Assembly: GCA_002749535.1 (NCBI GenBank)
Contig: MZZL01000389.1
Coordinates: forward strand, 265,953-329,952
Length of the DNA stretch: 64,000 bases
Direction of reading: 5' to 3'
DNA from: Apophysomyces variabilis
Lineage: Eukaryota > Mucoromycota > Mucoromycetes > Mucorales > Mucoraceae
The stretch's first letter is position 1; each line of letters begins with the position of its first letter. The position numbers and the translations under genes were made by a program. Shown here piece by piece: positions 48,601 through 59,488 of the stretch. The notes beneath the pieces were generated by a model. It was not told where the DNA came from, did no database searches, and saw only the letters and a list, made by a program, of their open reading frames with translations.

Positions 48601-51600
48601 TGACCATGCAATTTCAACGTATAGAATTTGCTTATGGTATTACTGACGAGAGTACTCTGCTGGTTTGCTTGGAGATAATGAACTAGCCTGATGGTTGGAT
48701 ACGCCATTTTGTAAAACCCGATCAAAGCATGGTAATGATCTGGACTCATACGGACCTTCTTGAACGACGATGGAAACACGTTAGGGGGAAGAGGCTCGCA
48801 ACCAGTGGCATGTCTAACAGTTATAGACATTTGCACAAAATCGATAGGGTCGAAATTGTCTTCTAATGAAAGCTGAGCAGACGTTGTGCTAGAAGATGGA
48901 TTATCAATTAGGTCTTTTAGCAAGTCAAGCTGATTTTGGTTATTGCCAATCTGCGTTGAAACTTGTTGAAGAAAATCCATGGAGCGCGTACGTTCAAGGA
49001 ATTTTTTAAGAAACGTACTTTCAAAGGAGTCTTTACGGTTTGTGTCAAGATCTGCCAGAAGGCCGTTATAACGTTCAAAACTAAACACCCAGAAAGCGTA
49101 AATAGGGCCGAAATCAAGAACGCTCTCTCGCAAATGCATGTGCAGATGTTGATTTGGAGTAATCTGCGCGTTTCCATATAATCGTTCATTGCCTTGACAA
49201 AAGCGAAGTAAACACTGGTGGGCAGTGTTGATCTCATCTCTTGTAATGGATGGTTTGACGAGCAGGCGGCATGCATCAACAAAGTGTATCCAGTTTGCGA
49301 AATGCTCAGCAGGAAGCACTTTGGACAATATGTAAGGCGAATAGACTAAACACCATGACTTCCATTCATCAGCTTTCACACTAGGGAAGTTTTTCGATAT
49401 TTTCTGTGAAAGAGTCGGGAACTGTGGCGGAGGGAGGACACCATCGGCAAGCTTTTGCATAGCTTCAAGCTGCCTTTCAGCAAAATAACCTTCGTTTGCC
49501 CATACTTCCGTCATTCGTTTGGCGGTGCCCAGAAACAAGTTATGCATCGGGTCTACGATTGTAAATCTTACGGCATCAAAGTAAGGAAGGTCATGCAGTG
49601 CACTCCATCGTGTTCCTGTAGTCTTTTCTAATTTCTTCCGCTCAGCTTCTGTGGATGCACATCGCCAACTCTCAGCATGTCGAAGATTATCTTCTCTTGT
49701 TCGCGGGATCCAACTGTCAATGTCAAACCCTGAGTAATCTATAGATGACGTGCCAGGGATCACGCTGAACTGTCGATTACACTTGTGACATCCACGGGTA
49801 CTGGCATGCGAGGTAAAGCCATTAATTTTTCTTGCCGCTGGAATGTCACATGCACTCATACACAATGCAGCGCGCACAGTAACAGGTTCTTGATAACGGT
49901 AAGTGGTCATTCTGATACCAAGGTACAAGGCGTTCAACTCTTCCACTAATGGTTTCAAGTAGTTGTTCATTTCGTAGGTGCTTGGTTCGGTTGGGCCTGG
50001 GATAACACCAACTAGAATAATATTGTGAGGCTTAAAGCGCTCACTGCGAGGTAAGTTATTGATCGCAATGTATATAGCCCCACAAGAATATTGGGAACCA
50101 TGGAAAGGCTTAAACCAATCGACATTCATGGAAAGAAGCAAAGATCTTGGACGATCTACAAATGGATCCTGATGTTCATCAAGTATGGACCGCCAAACTG
50201 CACCATCGTATATATCTGACAACGTGTCTTCAAGTGTAGTACGACGTCGCCATTGTTCAATCTTCTCTTCAAAATCTGCTCTTTGAAAAAACATACGCAA
50301 GTTGTCCGTGAGCGAATTGTAGAGGAATTCTTTGCATGGTGATGATTTCAATGGACGATCATTTGATGTAGACTTGAAGAGTGGCTGATCACAAGTCTTG
50401 TTACGCTCTCTTTCCTGCGGATGATTAGGAAAGCGGATGAATGTGCACTTATTAGGTGCATCTTGAGGGAGGTAAAGCGTGTGACATCTTTGACACATCA
50501 CATATTTTTGCAAATGGCTAGTCAGGGAATTGAATCCAGCCTGCTGGCGGAAGCTTTCAATAGTGGATGGAAACTGAAAATTATGACCGAACGCATAAAG
50601 AAGCTCATTAAGGAAACGGATGAAAACAGCCATGCCTCTTCCAACAACGAAGAACAACTGAAAATAGATTACGAAGAGTGCGATGAAGCCAAATGGTGCG
50701 GCAAAATTCACTTTACAATAAAAACGGTGAGTTTATTAAAACTTAATAAGGAAACACTACCTGTTGGTGCCGCTCCTGTTTGTGTTTCGGTTTCGCTATC
50801 TGCGAGCTCTTCTTCATCCACATATCGAAATTCAGAAGCGTCGCCAAATTCAAGCTCCTGTACAACATCCAGTTGTTCCCCTTCATTCTCATAATCGGTG
50901 TCAAGATCGAAATGAGTTTCATCTTCATCGTCAGGCAATTCAAACTCTAAGAATTATATGTTATTATTTGTTTATTGAGGAACTTGTTAACGTAAAGTAT
51001 TGTTCAGTAAACACGCACCATTATCGATGTCCATGCTATCATAAGCAGCTGAACTGCCTATGTTAGCATTCACAACATTCGCATTGTTAGCTAATGAGGA
51101 ATAACTGTTAGGTTTTTAAAGCCATAGTTTAATATTCTTTGTGTATACCAGCAAAAGTAGCTGCAATAAGGTCTCTTCGTTCATGTTCGTTTTTCACTCT
51201 CTGTGTTACAAGACAGTAGTCTCTATCGCAATTGCGTTGCCTGCAATTAGAGCATCGGCATTCAACTAATCGGTTAGAAGGCATGAGCAATGGTAAAAGA
51301 AAACGTTAAAGAAATATAAATAGCAGGTTTTTGCTGCGGTAACTTATTTTATATATGTTTGCTGTTACCACACCATTTGGGGGTAGGAGGAACATGTGAG
51401 AGGTCAGAGATTCTACCATCATGGTAGAAAGTGGGTAGAATCTCTGATTCTACCACGTGGTGGAAAGGTGGTAGAATCACCCTTCAACTGCAGTGACGTG
51501 TCTCCTTAGCCCCAGCAAGAAGAAGATCGAAGCGAGCTAACTGAGGAGCATCGAGACCTTGAGCGGCCCAATAGCGTGCTGGAAGGAAGAAGAGTACCTG

Positions 51601-51994
51601 TCCGGCTAACCATGACTGTAATCAGAGAATTTGTCTGCAACAATTTCTTCGGTGGTGACGAACAGAGAACGAGAAGTGCCATGATGAACCTACATTTCGT
51701 TGTGCGCGACACCATTCGAGAGCTTCGCGAGACACTTCCCAAGCCACAACTCAGCGTCTTATGGAGCGAGCTTGAAGTTAGCAGGCAGCAACAGGCAGTC
51801 ATGGCTGTAGAAAGCCAGGCTGCACTCATCGGCGTTAGGCTGCAGCGCTGCCAGCATTCGTGGGCAGCTCGCTGGCTTCTTCAGACGAAGTGGGGAAGCC
51901 AGTACCAGTATCAGCTAGCAAGGGTAAGATTAAATTATAGTTATTGTAATATAATGATCACTTTTGTGGTATATGTTAGAGACAAATGAGATAA
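45693..51994 (+). CDS. Coiled-coil partner gene of element C (interrupted by element B in an intron)
   Basis: Exon 1 (45693-45857) starts MRNQSNTQIILSKLDDILST and forms a heptad-rich helix up to QQQQTLDSLTA. I join it to an exon at 51626 (REFVCNNFFGGDEQRTRSAM), which restores phase. The intervening intron would run GTCTGT...GTAATCAG with a GCTAAC branch site, and element B lies inside it. The second exon continues MNLHFVVRDTIRELRETLPK and ends near 51.93 kb; a last mini-exon gives RQMR and a stop at 51994. The 5' splice site is weak, and with 5.6 kb of inserted DNA correct splicing is doubtful. The protein is unknown. It could correspond in role to the second protein of plant CACTA elements. 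Its start is divergent from the C transposase, 236 bp away. Confidence 0.5.
46020..47160. other. Non-coding left arm of element B, shared with element A
   Basis: No gene is seen. Anchors shared with A include ATTGGATAAA, TCTATTGGAGCTAA with TCTTATCTAGTCTTT nearby, and TGATATAAATATTGACGCAG near 47.0 kb. The sequence is very AT-rich. The short minus-strand frames at 46832-47050 lack motifs. Confidence 0.6.
47161..48125 (+). CDS. Coiled-coil partner protein of element B
   Basis: Exon 1 (47161-47385) begins MSSNQISSNEQLSRQVSLLK and forms a coiled coil through LRQRVDALQEQQERERSSS. Exon 2 (from 47451) reads REIRHYVEELFKDNKGYKYD and DANKLVVSQLKTYLRQHMPN NRTVQ, then a basic stretch (NTKRKSAVPADKKKEMQ). 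Exon 3 reads KLAQRMDALLKNRRTFEERY and ends RVKRPRWRSDQ. A last exon ends ECPTGLPSWMLK at 48125. Basic patches and the coiled coil would suit an oligomeric DNA-binding protein. No named domain is recognised. It converges on the transposase gene with about 100 bp between stops. Confidence 0.65.
48228..51284 (-). CDS. Plavaka/CACTA (Tnp2-type) transposase of element B
   Basis: The ATG at 51284 starts a Cys-rich exon (MPSNRLVECRCSNCRQRNCD), followed by a linker and an acidic exon (EFELPDDEDETHFDLDTDYE). A single large exon of about 2.4 kb then holds the core: CQRCHTLYLPQDAPNKCTFI, LSMNVDWFKPF with the first catalytic Asp, NIILVGVIPGPTEPSTYEMN, the zinc-like RGCHKCNRQF, and FTIVDPMHNLFLGTAKRMTE with the second. 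The C-terminal part includes NAQITPNQHLHMHLRESVLD FGP and FERYNGLLADLDTNRKDS. The large exon is open for over 800 codons without interruption, so the enzyme looks intact. Its N-terminal zinc region differs from that of the element C transposase. Confidence 0.85.
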
Positions 51995-53080
51995 AAGAAA
52001 ATCGGACAATAGAATCCTTTGAGACTGAGTCGAGATTGTTTTTATTATCATTATGTTTTCACGACTATTTATATGTTGTCTCTAAATGTAAGTGTATGCG
52101 TTGTGTAATGTGTTGTTCTATGTGTTGTCTCTATAGATGCAGTGTAGATCTATGAGGATAGAGAAATGTAAAGAAAGAGGGAAAGAACCACCTTGCATAG
52201 ATTAAACTGTACACTTAGTTTAATACATGATGCATATAGTAAGATGGTCTGATCGTCTTTATACTGCGTAAAGGAGAGAGCTACATTGCATGTAAAATAC
52301 GATGATCCATATACCAAATTGGGAAACTGTTGATGTATAAAACGAAAATAACAGAATGCTCAAAATAAGCGAGACTGAAAAAGATATTCTTTATTTCACG
52401 AATGACTGTTCTCTTTAAATATCTTTAGAAACGCGTGCGGGTAAAAGCGGGTTGGGGTAGTTACTAATATCTTTTGTAAAATCTGTATGATCGGTAATGA
52501 CACGTTAATCTTCTGTCTTTTGATATTCTGTGTCCGCTAGGGTCCCAGCAACAGATGAATAGATTATGAAGATGTTAGTGTAACCTGATCCATACAGGCA
52601 TTATAGCCGATATGTTCACTGACAGTCTAGACCTGATGTTTTATCCACTGAATATAGTGATGTAATCATGTCAGATATGACAACTGTATTGTAGTCCCGC
52701 TATTAAGGTGTATAACGACATACTAGCTATACGACAACTTTAACAAACTTTAACAGGCAAGAACTTCTTGAAGAAACACCAGGTACATGTTGTGTAGTAA
52801 ATGTTACTTTAATAACAGTCTTTATTTTAAACAGTAATGATGATAATGGGGCCATAAGAAGACATTGAAACAGATCTTGATCAATAAATAAATGTTCTTA
52901 ATCTTCTTCATATCACTTTTATTCCTAAAGATATGGTACAAAAACGATAGTCATTGTAAATTAAAAGATAACAATACATCCTAAAAGGCAATTAAAGTGC
53001 ATTGCCATATTGTAAGATTGAGAATATAAAGTAACATATACAGAAGAACAAAGGGATTTTATGATGAGCCATCGATTAAT
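51995..53080. other. Non-coding right part of element C
   Basis: About 1.1 kb of AT-rich sequence inside element C with no supported gene. The right subterminal repeats of C begin near 53.08 kb. Confidence 0.5.
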
Positions 53081-53926
53081 CATAGAAACTGACGTTAGGT
53101 CCAGTAACTATCTAACTTACAATTGCAATCACAGAAATAAACATATGTTTCTATGATTACTATATGATTGATCCTATAATATGCTATCATAGAATTTCTA
53201 TGATCATCCTGGAATTATCCTATAATTTATCATAGAATTTTATGATCCATCATATAATTATCATAGACATCATAGACATCATAGAAATAATCATAGAAAC
53301 AGGGCGTTTCTATAATTATTTTTCCCATAGTGCGTGCATGATATAGAAGCATTAACTGTTATATAATGTGGGTCCAGTCGATTACCTGTCTAGGGAAGTA
53401 AAACTCACAGTGTTGGAAAGCAACGTTCATGTGGTATTGATATTGCTAGAACAGATAAATATTATACAGCGATGTTGGCAAGATTTGGCTATCAATGTAA
53501 CTGCATCTGCAAGTATATAAGCTTCAAGGCTTAGTTACCTCTTGTAGTGGGTGCATATCATTTTCCTGATTTATAACCATCCATATAAAAATTGATAATG
53601 ATGAAATGCTACTCATTTTGTTGTTAGGATGAATCAGTAGAGGGCAAACTGAGAGTTCATCTTAGCCAATTACAGATGAGTAAAATGTCAAGCTAATTTT
53701 AGTGTACAGCACTTTTCTAATTATGATGACCATACTTTCTACAAATGCTACCCTATTTTTACAATAACTGTACTATATAGGTTTAATACTCATTTCTTCT
53801 GTAATAAAATGGTTTTCTATATAGTCATTTTCTTGTTATTCCCTCTTTTCTTTGATCAAGTTCAGTCTGGTTCAGTTCCAGTGAAGAACTGAGAAGAACC
53901 GAACCGTACGGAACCCTAATCTTGCC

Positions 53927-54548
53927 AACATGGCATAATTTTCTCATCCAAAAGATATAAACAATGGAGTTATAATGCAGTCATACGTTTCATATACTAG
54001 CAGAAAATGGAGATAAACCTTTTTCGTTTTTCTTATGGGCCATAAGTGACCCGATCCACTTTAAATTCCGACCGGACAAGTTTGAGCCATTACACCGGAT
54101 ATCAGTTATAGGCTGCAAAAAAGCAGTTAAATGGAATAGAACTGTCCTATCCACGTTGATTACATCACTATGTTCAGGGAATAAGACATCACTCCAGACT
54201 CTTCCGTGAATGTATTGGCTGTAATTATCATTCAGATTTGGTTAACACATTAACATTCTATTCTATCTATGTGCTACTGAGGCACCGGTGGACGCAGAAT
54301 AGCAAAGTGAGAAGAACCACTTATCATCACCAATCGTTCAGATTTTACAAAATATGTTAGTAACCATCCCAATCGGCGCATTATCCTCGCCCTATCATAG
54401 ATATCCAAGTAGAACAATTATTTATCACATAAAGAATTAATCAGAGTTTCGCTTATTCCTTAGCGTTTCTTACTTCTTTATACACAGAAGGCTCTTTTTC
54501 TCTTTCCTTCCCATCGCCCTTTTTTTTTTGGCAGTCTGCCTTCTCTTT
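53927..54548. other. Spacer after the transposon nest
   Basis: No gene supported. A pyrimidine tract followed by GGCAG ends at 54534, just before the next open frame, and could be a 3' splice site of an upstream exon that I cannot identify. Confidence 0.4.
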
Positions 54549-55043
54549 ATGCTCCCAAAAATCCCAATAGCAAAACTTCATGACAAATCGGTCCAACGGC
54601 CTCGCCAGTCGAGAGAAAAGGTGGATGCTACGACAAGTCTTGAATATGTCATCAGTGGATTTGAAGCAAGGCTGCTTAAAATATTGGCTAATCAGATAAA
54701 ATCGCCTACTCGTAAAGGAAAAGAAAAAGCTTCCCTCCTTCCACTCGAGGATGTCCGTAAAAATGTTATCGATGTGGAAAAAGCTAAACGTGGATATCGC
54801 GGTATCTATCAAGGAGCCGCCGATAAATGGAACCAAGACATTCAGGAATCAGGAGAAAGTTCTGCGGCAATCGAATCTTTACAGATTCAAAAAGCTTTGC
54901 AGTCTAACGGGGTTGATGTCAGCACGATCAGGCACGAATTCATCGACAACAACATCGACAGTTTATATGACAAGGCCTGTCAAACGTATGAAGAGGATGC
55001 AAAGAAAAAAGAGAAACAAGACGAAGAAGAAACTACGAAATAG
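54549..55043 (+). CDS. Unrecognised helical, charged protein
   Basis: From ATG 54549 (MLPKIPIAKLHDKSVQRPRQ) the frame runs 164 codons to a stop at 55043. It is rich in Lys, Glu and Asp with long predicted helices: LEYVISGFEARLLKILANQI, SGESSAAIESLQIQKALQSN, and a Lys/Glu tail (EEDAKKKEKQDEEETTK). Sequence composition and length make a real exon likely. A possible 3' splice site sits just upstream at 54534. Downstream, a second frame reads KNLYDDGKTSAKEGSESVRH KYYL (about 55.06-55.15 kb) and might be another exon. I do not recognise the family and give no function. Confidence 0.45.
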   Translation: MLPKIPIAKLHDKSVQRPRQSREKVDATTSLEYVISGFEARLLKILANQIKSPTRKGKEKASLLPLEDVRKNVIDVEKAKRGYRGIYQGAADKWNQDIQESGESSAAIESLQIQKALQSNGVDVSTIRHEFIDNNIDSLYDKACQTYEEDAKKKEKQDEEETTK

Positions 55044-56108
55044 GAGTCAAATATAAGAACCTCTACGACGATGGTAAAACATCTGCTAAGGAAGGATCTG
55101 AGTCCGTCAGACATAAATACTATCTTGAATTTGATCGACAAGAAAGCGCAAATGGTCACTGACTGTATGTTCTAGGTATCTTTGCTCGTTCGGAAATCGA
55201 TCATTGATAAAGCGACACAGTAAGTGATTGTTTTACTTATCGTTGTTTGATCTTTCCAACATCCGCATGATAGAGACGAAAAGGCGGTGGATTTCAAAAA
55301 CATTCTTTCTTCACATGCTTTCCGAGAGATGATATCTTGTCCATTTGTACTTGCTGCCAGACCGTTGAGCTTCAACAACGTCTTCCAAAAACTCACAACG
55401 ACAGGACAAAAATAAACGATTCCGAATATGGTTTTCTATCCCAAAACCATGTTTCGCACATTTGTTCTCGACATATAGGCCGTATATTTCGAGTCGAAAA
55501 TGATCATTCCATGACGCCAATACCAACTGGACTAGCTCTGTGGTTTACGTCGCTGTCGTAGTGGGACTTCCTAGTACTTGTGTTCCATGAACAGGATGAT
55601 CGGAATTAACGTGTTTCCATTTACAGTGAACTTCTCTAGTTTGGAACACCGACTGCACCTCTTCTCCTAAATCAGAGATCTATCACCGAGGATGAAGACA
55701 AGCTGACACTGCTCTACCGCAGTTATTACACTTAGCTAAATCATACACCTATCACCGAGAAGAATGTTCACTAATTACAAATCCCGCATAAGATCAAATA
55801 ATTTTAAATAGGCAGACAAGTTGAATGAAATAAACATATCCAACAGTCTCAAAGGATTCTATATCCCTTTTCTATACACATATAACACACTAGACTCGTG
55901 TTAAATGTGGATTACGTACACTAATCACATTTCCGCATGGACCATTTCTTCTGGTTTACAGAGCCTATCCCATCCAAGCATACGCATGCTACACAGTTAG
56001 TTCACTAAAACGGCCAAGCAAAGATCGCATCATGGAAATGAAACATAATATGAAATAAATTGAAGACGTTCTTTTGCTGATTCTATGATACAATTATTTT
56101 ATTCATGC
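55044..56108. other. Spacer, possible 3' exon of the preceding gene
   Basis: Apart from the short frame near 55.06-55.16 kb, no gene is supported. Overlapping short frames at 55.17-55.56 kb on both strands lack motifs. Confidence 0.35.
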
Positions 56109-59100
56109 TTAACATCTAGCACAATATATTCCATGATGAATCGCAATTTGGACCGTATTCGCTTTTTGTTGCTGCCCGACGTCACCCAATATTCGATATC
56201 CTACAATACCCAAGGTGAACAAGAGGCTTGCTTAAAAACATGTAGTGTGGTATATACCTTCGATAGCTTTTTCAATGTAATGTAATGCGTCTTTTAAGTT
56301 GCCATTGGCTTTGAGCGCCCTTGCATATACAAAGTATAATGCCGGTTGCAGTGACCCAGCTCCCATACCCAGAATCTGTCAAAGCTGTTTTAGTCAATTC
56401 CCTTAAATTACTCTTGTTTTCACGTTTACTTTGGGAAAATTTTCCTCCAGTATCTGGATAGCTTTGGCTGTGTTTTCAGGTGTGGACAGCTGAAGGTAAG
56501 CCTCGGCCATTTTCAGAATGCTTGCAAAATAATGGGATGCATCCGATATTTTACAAGATAAGTTAAGAGCGTGTTGGAGCATCTTAATGGCTGATTCCGG
56601 ATCGCCATCTTCCTATTGGTCATGGTTAAGCTTGTTCTACTTCGTCACTAAATCATTCAGTGATGTTTACCAGGTATACGTGAGCTTGAGAAACAGAATT
56701 ATCAGCCAATGCAGATACATATCCAGCTGTTTCCAAACATGTTCGAGATTCTTCAAGGATTCGGAGACACTAAATGTGTTGTTTAAGAACAATTTAGAGG
56801 CTACGGTCCTTCCCTTTGTATAATCCGCAAATGAAAACAGCCTATATTTACCTCTGCAGGATCATCCTGCTCATATAGTTGAATGGCCTGTTGATGAAGC
56901 GCATAAAATGCTTGCTCCACATCCTCGGGATTCGTTAATGCCAGAATATTTTCTTGCCCTTGCACTTGAACCTGCATGGAAGCTTCACTGTAAAAGCAAA
57001 GACGAGAACCTAAAATAAGAGAAGAAAAAGATGAAGGGTGTCTAACAGGATTTACCGTGCCCGGCCCATTTTACGTCGTAGTCTGGCTAGAGTCTGTTTC
57101 CATGGTATAGATAGCTCGCAAAGGTAGGTATGCTTCTTCTTGAACGCCTCCAAAGCTGCCAGTGCCATTTGATATTTTCCACTGGCCATAAACTAAATAC
57201 CGAGAAGATCAGGAGATCAGTCTCTTAAGACCATTTCGTTGACTATCTACCTTTTCAGCAGCAAAAATGCAAGATTTCTCAACCACATCGATCGATCCAT
57301 CTTCCGTAGCCAGGGCCATGTCCATATATACGTTAGAGAGATCCCCAACGCCTAGATATACATAAAAAGATAAAAGAAGAAGTTAGTTTTGCTAGGAAAT
57401 GGAACTCATTATGTACTTTACCGTAGTATTGAAAAATCAATGCTTTCATGAGATGTTGAGTTTGTGTTAAGGCGTTCACATTATGTGCTGTTGTCTGGAC
57501 TGCACTTCGGGAAATGGCCTCCAGAACAGATTTCGGCGAGGCACCCTTGAGTTAGAGGTAAAAATCTATGTTATAATGTATTTTACTAGAAGTAAGAAAA
57601 AGGAATACTCACACAGCGAATCATATCTTGTGCCTGAGCAATCTTATGCAGACTCTGAAGGTAATTGACGTTGGATTCTTCTGTTGTATCATCACTGGCG
57701 ATATAGGGTGGATCTTGTATACTTGAACCGACGCCTTTGATGTACCTACTCCAGCTGACAAAGGCATAAAATGGTGAGTCCTCCAATAGCAATGAGGTAT
57801 ACCGATTTCATGTGTCGCACCTCAAAACCTCGTTAATACAATTTTGATCATTTGCTTCACGTGCCACTTCTAGCGCTTCGTCGAGAGCCTATATTGTTTA
57901 TTGATAACTTGAGTATTTTAACGTAGAACTTTCTTACCAACCGTGCTTGTTGTACATGGCCGAACTTTGTTTCTAAGATACCCAAGTGAAGAAGTACGTA
58001 TTGGTACATTGGACTACGCAGTATTTGGTAAGCTTGGTATGTTAACCAAAAAAGGAAGAGATGGTGACATACACGTCCTGATCCGATAGACAATAGTCAA
58101 AAAATCGATGTAAACTAGACAAAGCACCTTCGTATTCATTGGTACGAATATAATTGATAAATCTAAATAACAAACAGTTGATCGACGTCCATGAGACAAA
58201 TGGGACAATATAACGGTTAGATACATACCGTAGTTGATGTACTTTTGCTAGTTCTGGGGCTTGTTTTTGTATTAAATTAAGGTAGTTATCGAGTAACGCA
58301 GGCGAAACATCGCTATCTCCAGTCTCTAACCAGACGAGAAAAAAGAATTAATGTTGGTAAAACCTTATGAGAAACTAAATGGCTCGAAAAGGCTTACTCT
58401 CGATCATTTCCACTTGCGTGTTAAACACGTGTTCTAAACGGTGCCAGGACAGCCATCGCGGCTCTTTCGCTGGACATTCTGAACGCATCTTTTTACTCTC
58501 TCGCGTTTGATCTGAACCAGCTGAAAGAGGTCGTTTAGCAGGAACAGGAACCGACATGGATTCTATTTCTTGTTCTTCAGCCGTGCCGTCCACGTAAGCT
58601 CTATAGACTTCGAATAATCGACAGGTCTGCTCAAAGCTCGATCGGAGATATTCGATCCGGCATCGCCGCACAAACTCACTAAAGATACCATGTTTGTCCT
58701 AGTATGACAGTGCCCAGCATTTGAGAACGACATTAATTTGTGTAACCACTTCACTGACCATGATGACCCTTTCCATTTCGGTGTCCTTTGATGTTGTGTT
58801 TGTGTGAGGATAAGATAAATGATATGCAGAAACCTAATATTTTTACCTCGCCCTCGCCTTCCTCTACCACACTGATGAGCACTGTGTGTAGCGTGAATAG
58901 GACAAAAAAAGGAAAGGCAAAAAGAAGGAATAGATAGAACGTTTGTTATGACAAATGAAAGGCCACGGATCGATATAACAATGACTTGCCTTCAAAGAAT
59001 TCGTTAAGATTATCCGGATTTTGGATTTGCCGTGTCTGTTCCAAAGAAGAAAGCAATTGCATGAGTTGCCACATAGGGCAATGTAATGCAAGAGAAACAA

Positions 59101-59488
59101 AGCGTTATGGACATACGACTTGATCCAGGGAACGAAGTACTGCAGGCTCATCAAAATGACTTAAGGACTGACGTAATTTTTCCATGGATGGATCAGGTTG
59201 GATTTCACTATCCTGAATAAACCCCATCATGACAAGGGGTTAGAGAGAAGCAAAACAATAATCAGTTTCAGGGTATTTCAAGGTGGGGTGTTGGGTGTCA
59301 TTTCGTTCAGGATCTTTGCGTAATGACAAGCGTGAACTACTGACCAATATGTTGTCGGCTAAAAAGATGGCCATTTGATGGTCGACATCGGGACCAAACT
59401 CAGATCGACAGAAACATACAACCAACTGCAAGAGTACGATTTTATACGGTGTAAGGTGTTTTGTCCATACGATTCCCGTTGGTGGCAT
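56109..59488 (-). CDS. APC5: Anaphase-promoting complex subunit 5 (APC5)
   Basis: APC5 is a TPR scaffold of the platform of the APC/C ubiquitin ligase, which drives chromosome separation and mitotic exit. I start at ATG 59488 (MPPTGIVWTKHLTPYKIVLL), followed by FGPDVDHQMAIFLADNIL. Later exons read EIQPDPSMEKLRQSLSHFDE and FVRRCRIEYLRSSFEQTCRL FEVY. The APC5 hallmark repeat follows (MYQYVLLHLGILETKFGHVQ QARL...NDQNCINEVLSWSRYI), then further TPR helices (KYQMALAALEAFKKKHTYLC) and the last exons GNLKDALHYIEKAIEGYRIL GDVG to a stop at 56109. About 15 short introns are needed. The assignment rests on the TPR pattern and wording of the central repeat. Borders are approximate at both ends. Confidence 0.75.

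Larger units (their letters stand above)
45864..51495. mobile_element. Autonomous-type CACTA/Plavaka transposon B
   Basis: The termini CACTGCGGTCAAA... (45864) and ...TTCAACTGCAGTG (51495) form an imperfect inverted repeat (19 of 26), each followed by GATTCTACC. TTCTACCAC/TTCCACCAC-type motifs in both orientations fill the first 155 bp and last 95 bp. Inside are a rightward coiled-coil gene (47161-48125) and a leftward transposase (48228-51284), tail to tail. The left 1.1 kb is non-coding and co-linear with element A. The flanking trinucleotides (GTG and ACG) do not match, so the target duplication has diverged or the border is off by a few bases. Confidence 0.82.
41074..53332. mobile_element. 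CACTA/Plavaka-like transposon C, autonomous type, with two nested insertions
   Basis: The left terminus CACTACGGGAAAAATAATCA (41074) and the reverse complement of the right terminus CACTATGGGAAAAATAATTA (ending 53332) agree at 18 of 20 bases. Both ends carry repeated ATCATAGAAATAAT-type subterminal motifs (41.1-41.27 kb and 53.08-53.33 kb), the usual architecture of CACTA elements. Inside are a minus-strand transposase gene and a divergent plus-strand coiled-coil gene. No matching 3-bp target duplication is seen (TAT against CGT), so one flank may have changed. Elements A and B are inserted within it. Confidence 0.8.
40919..53918. mobile_element. Outer hAT-like terminal pair enclosing the nest (element D)
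   Basis: TAGGGTTCCG at 40919-40928 is matched by CGGAACCCTA at 53909-53918, a perfect 10-bp inverted terminus. GAACC/GGTTC motifs are dense just inside both ends. The flanks carry GTCTTGCC (40911-40918) and ATCTTGCC (53919-53926), an 8-bp duplication with one mismatch, which is the size hAT elements make. Without the CACTA-type insertions the element would be only about 740 bp with no transposase, so it is non-autonomous. Confidence 0.75.
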
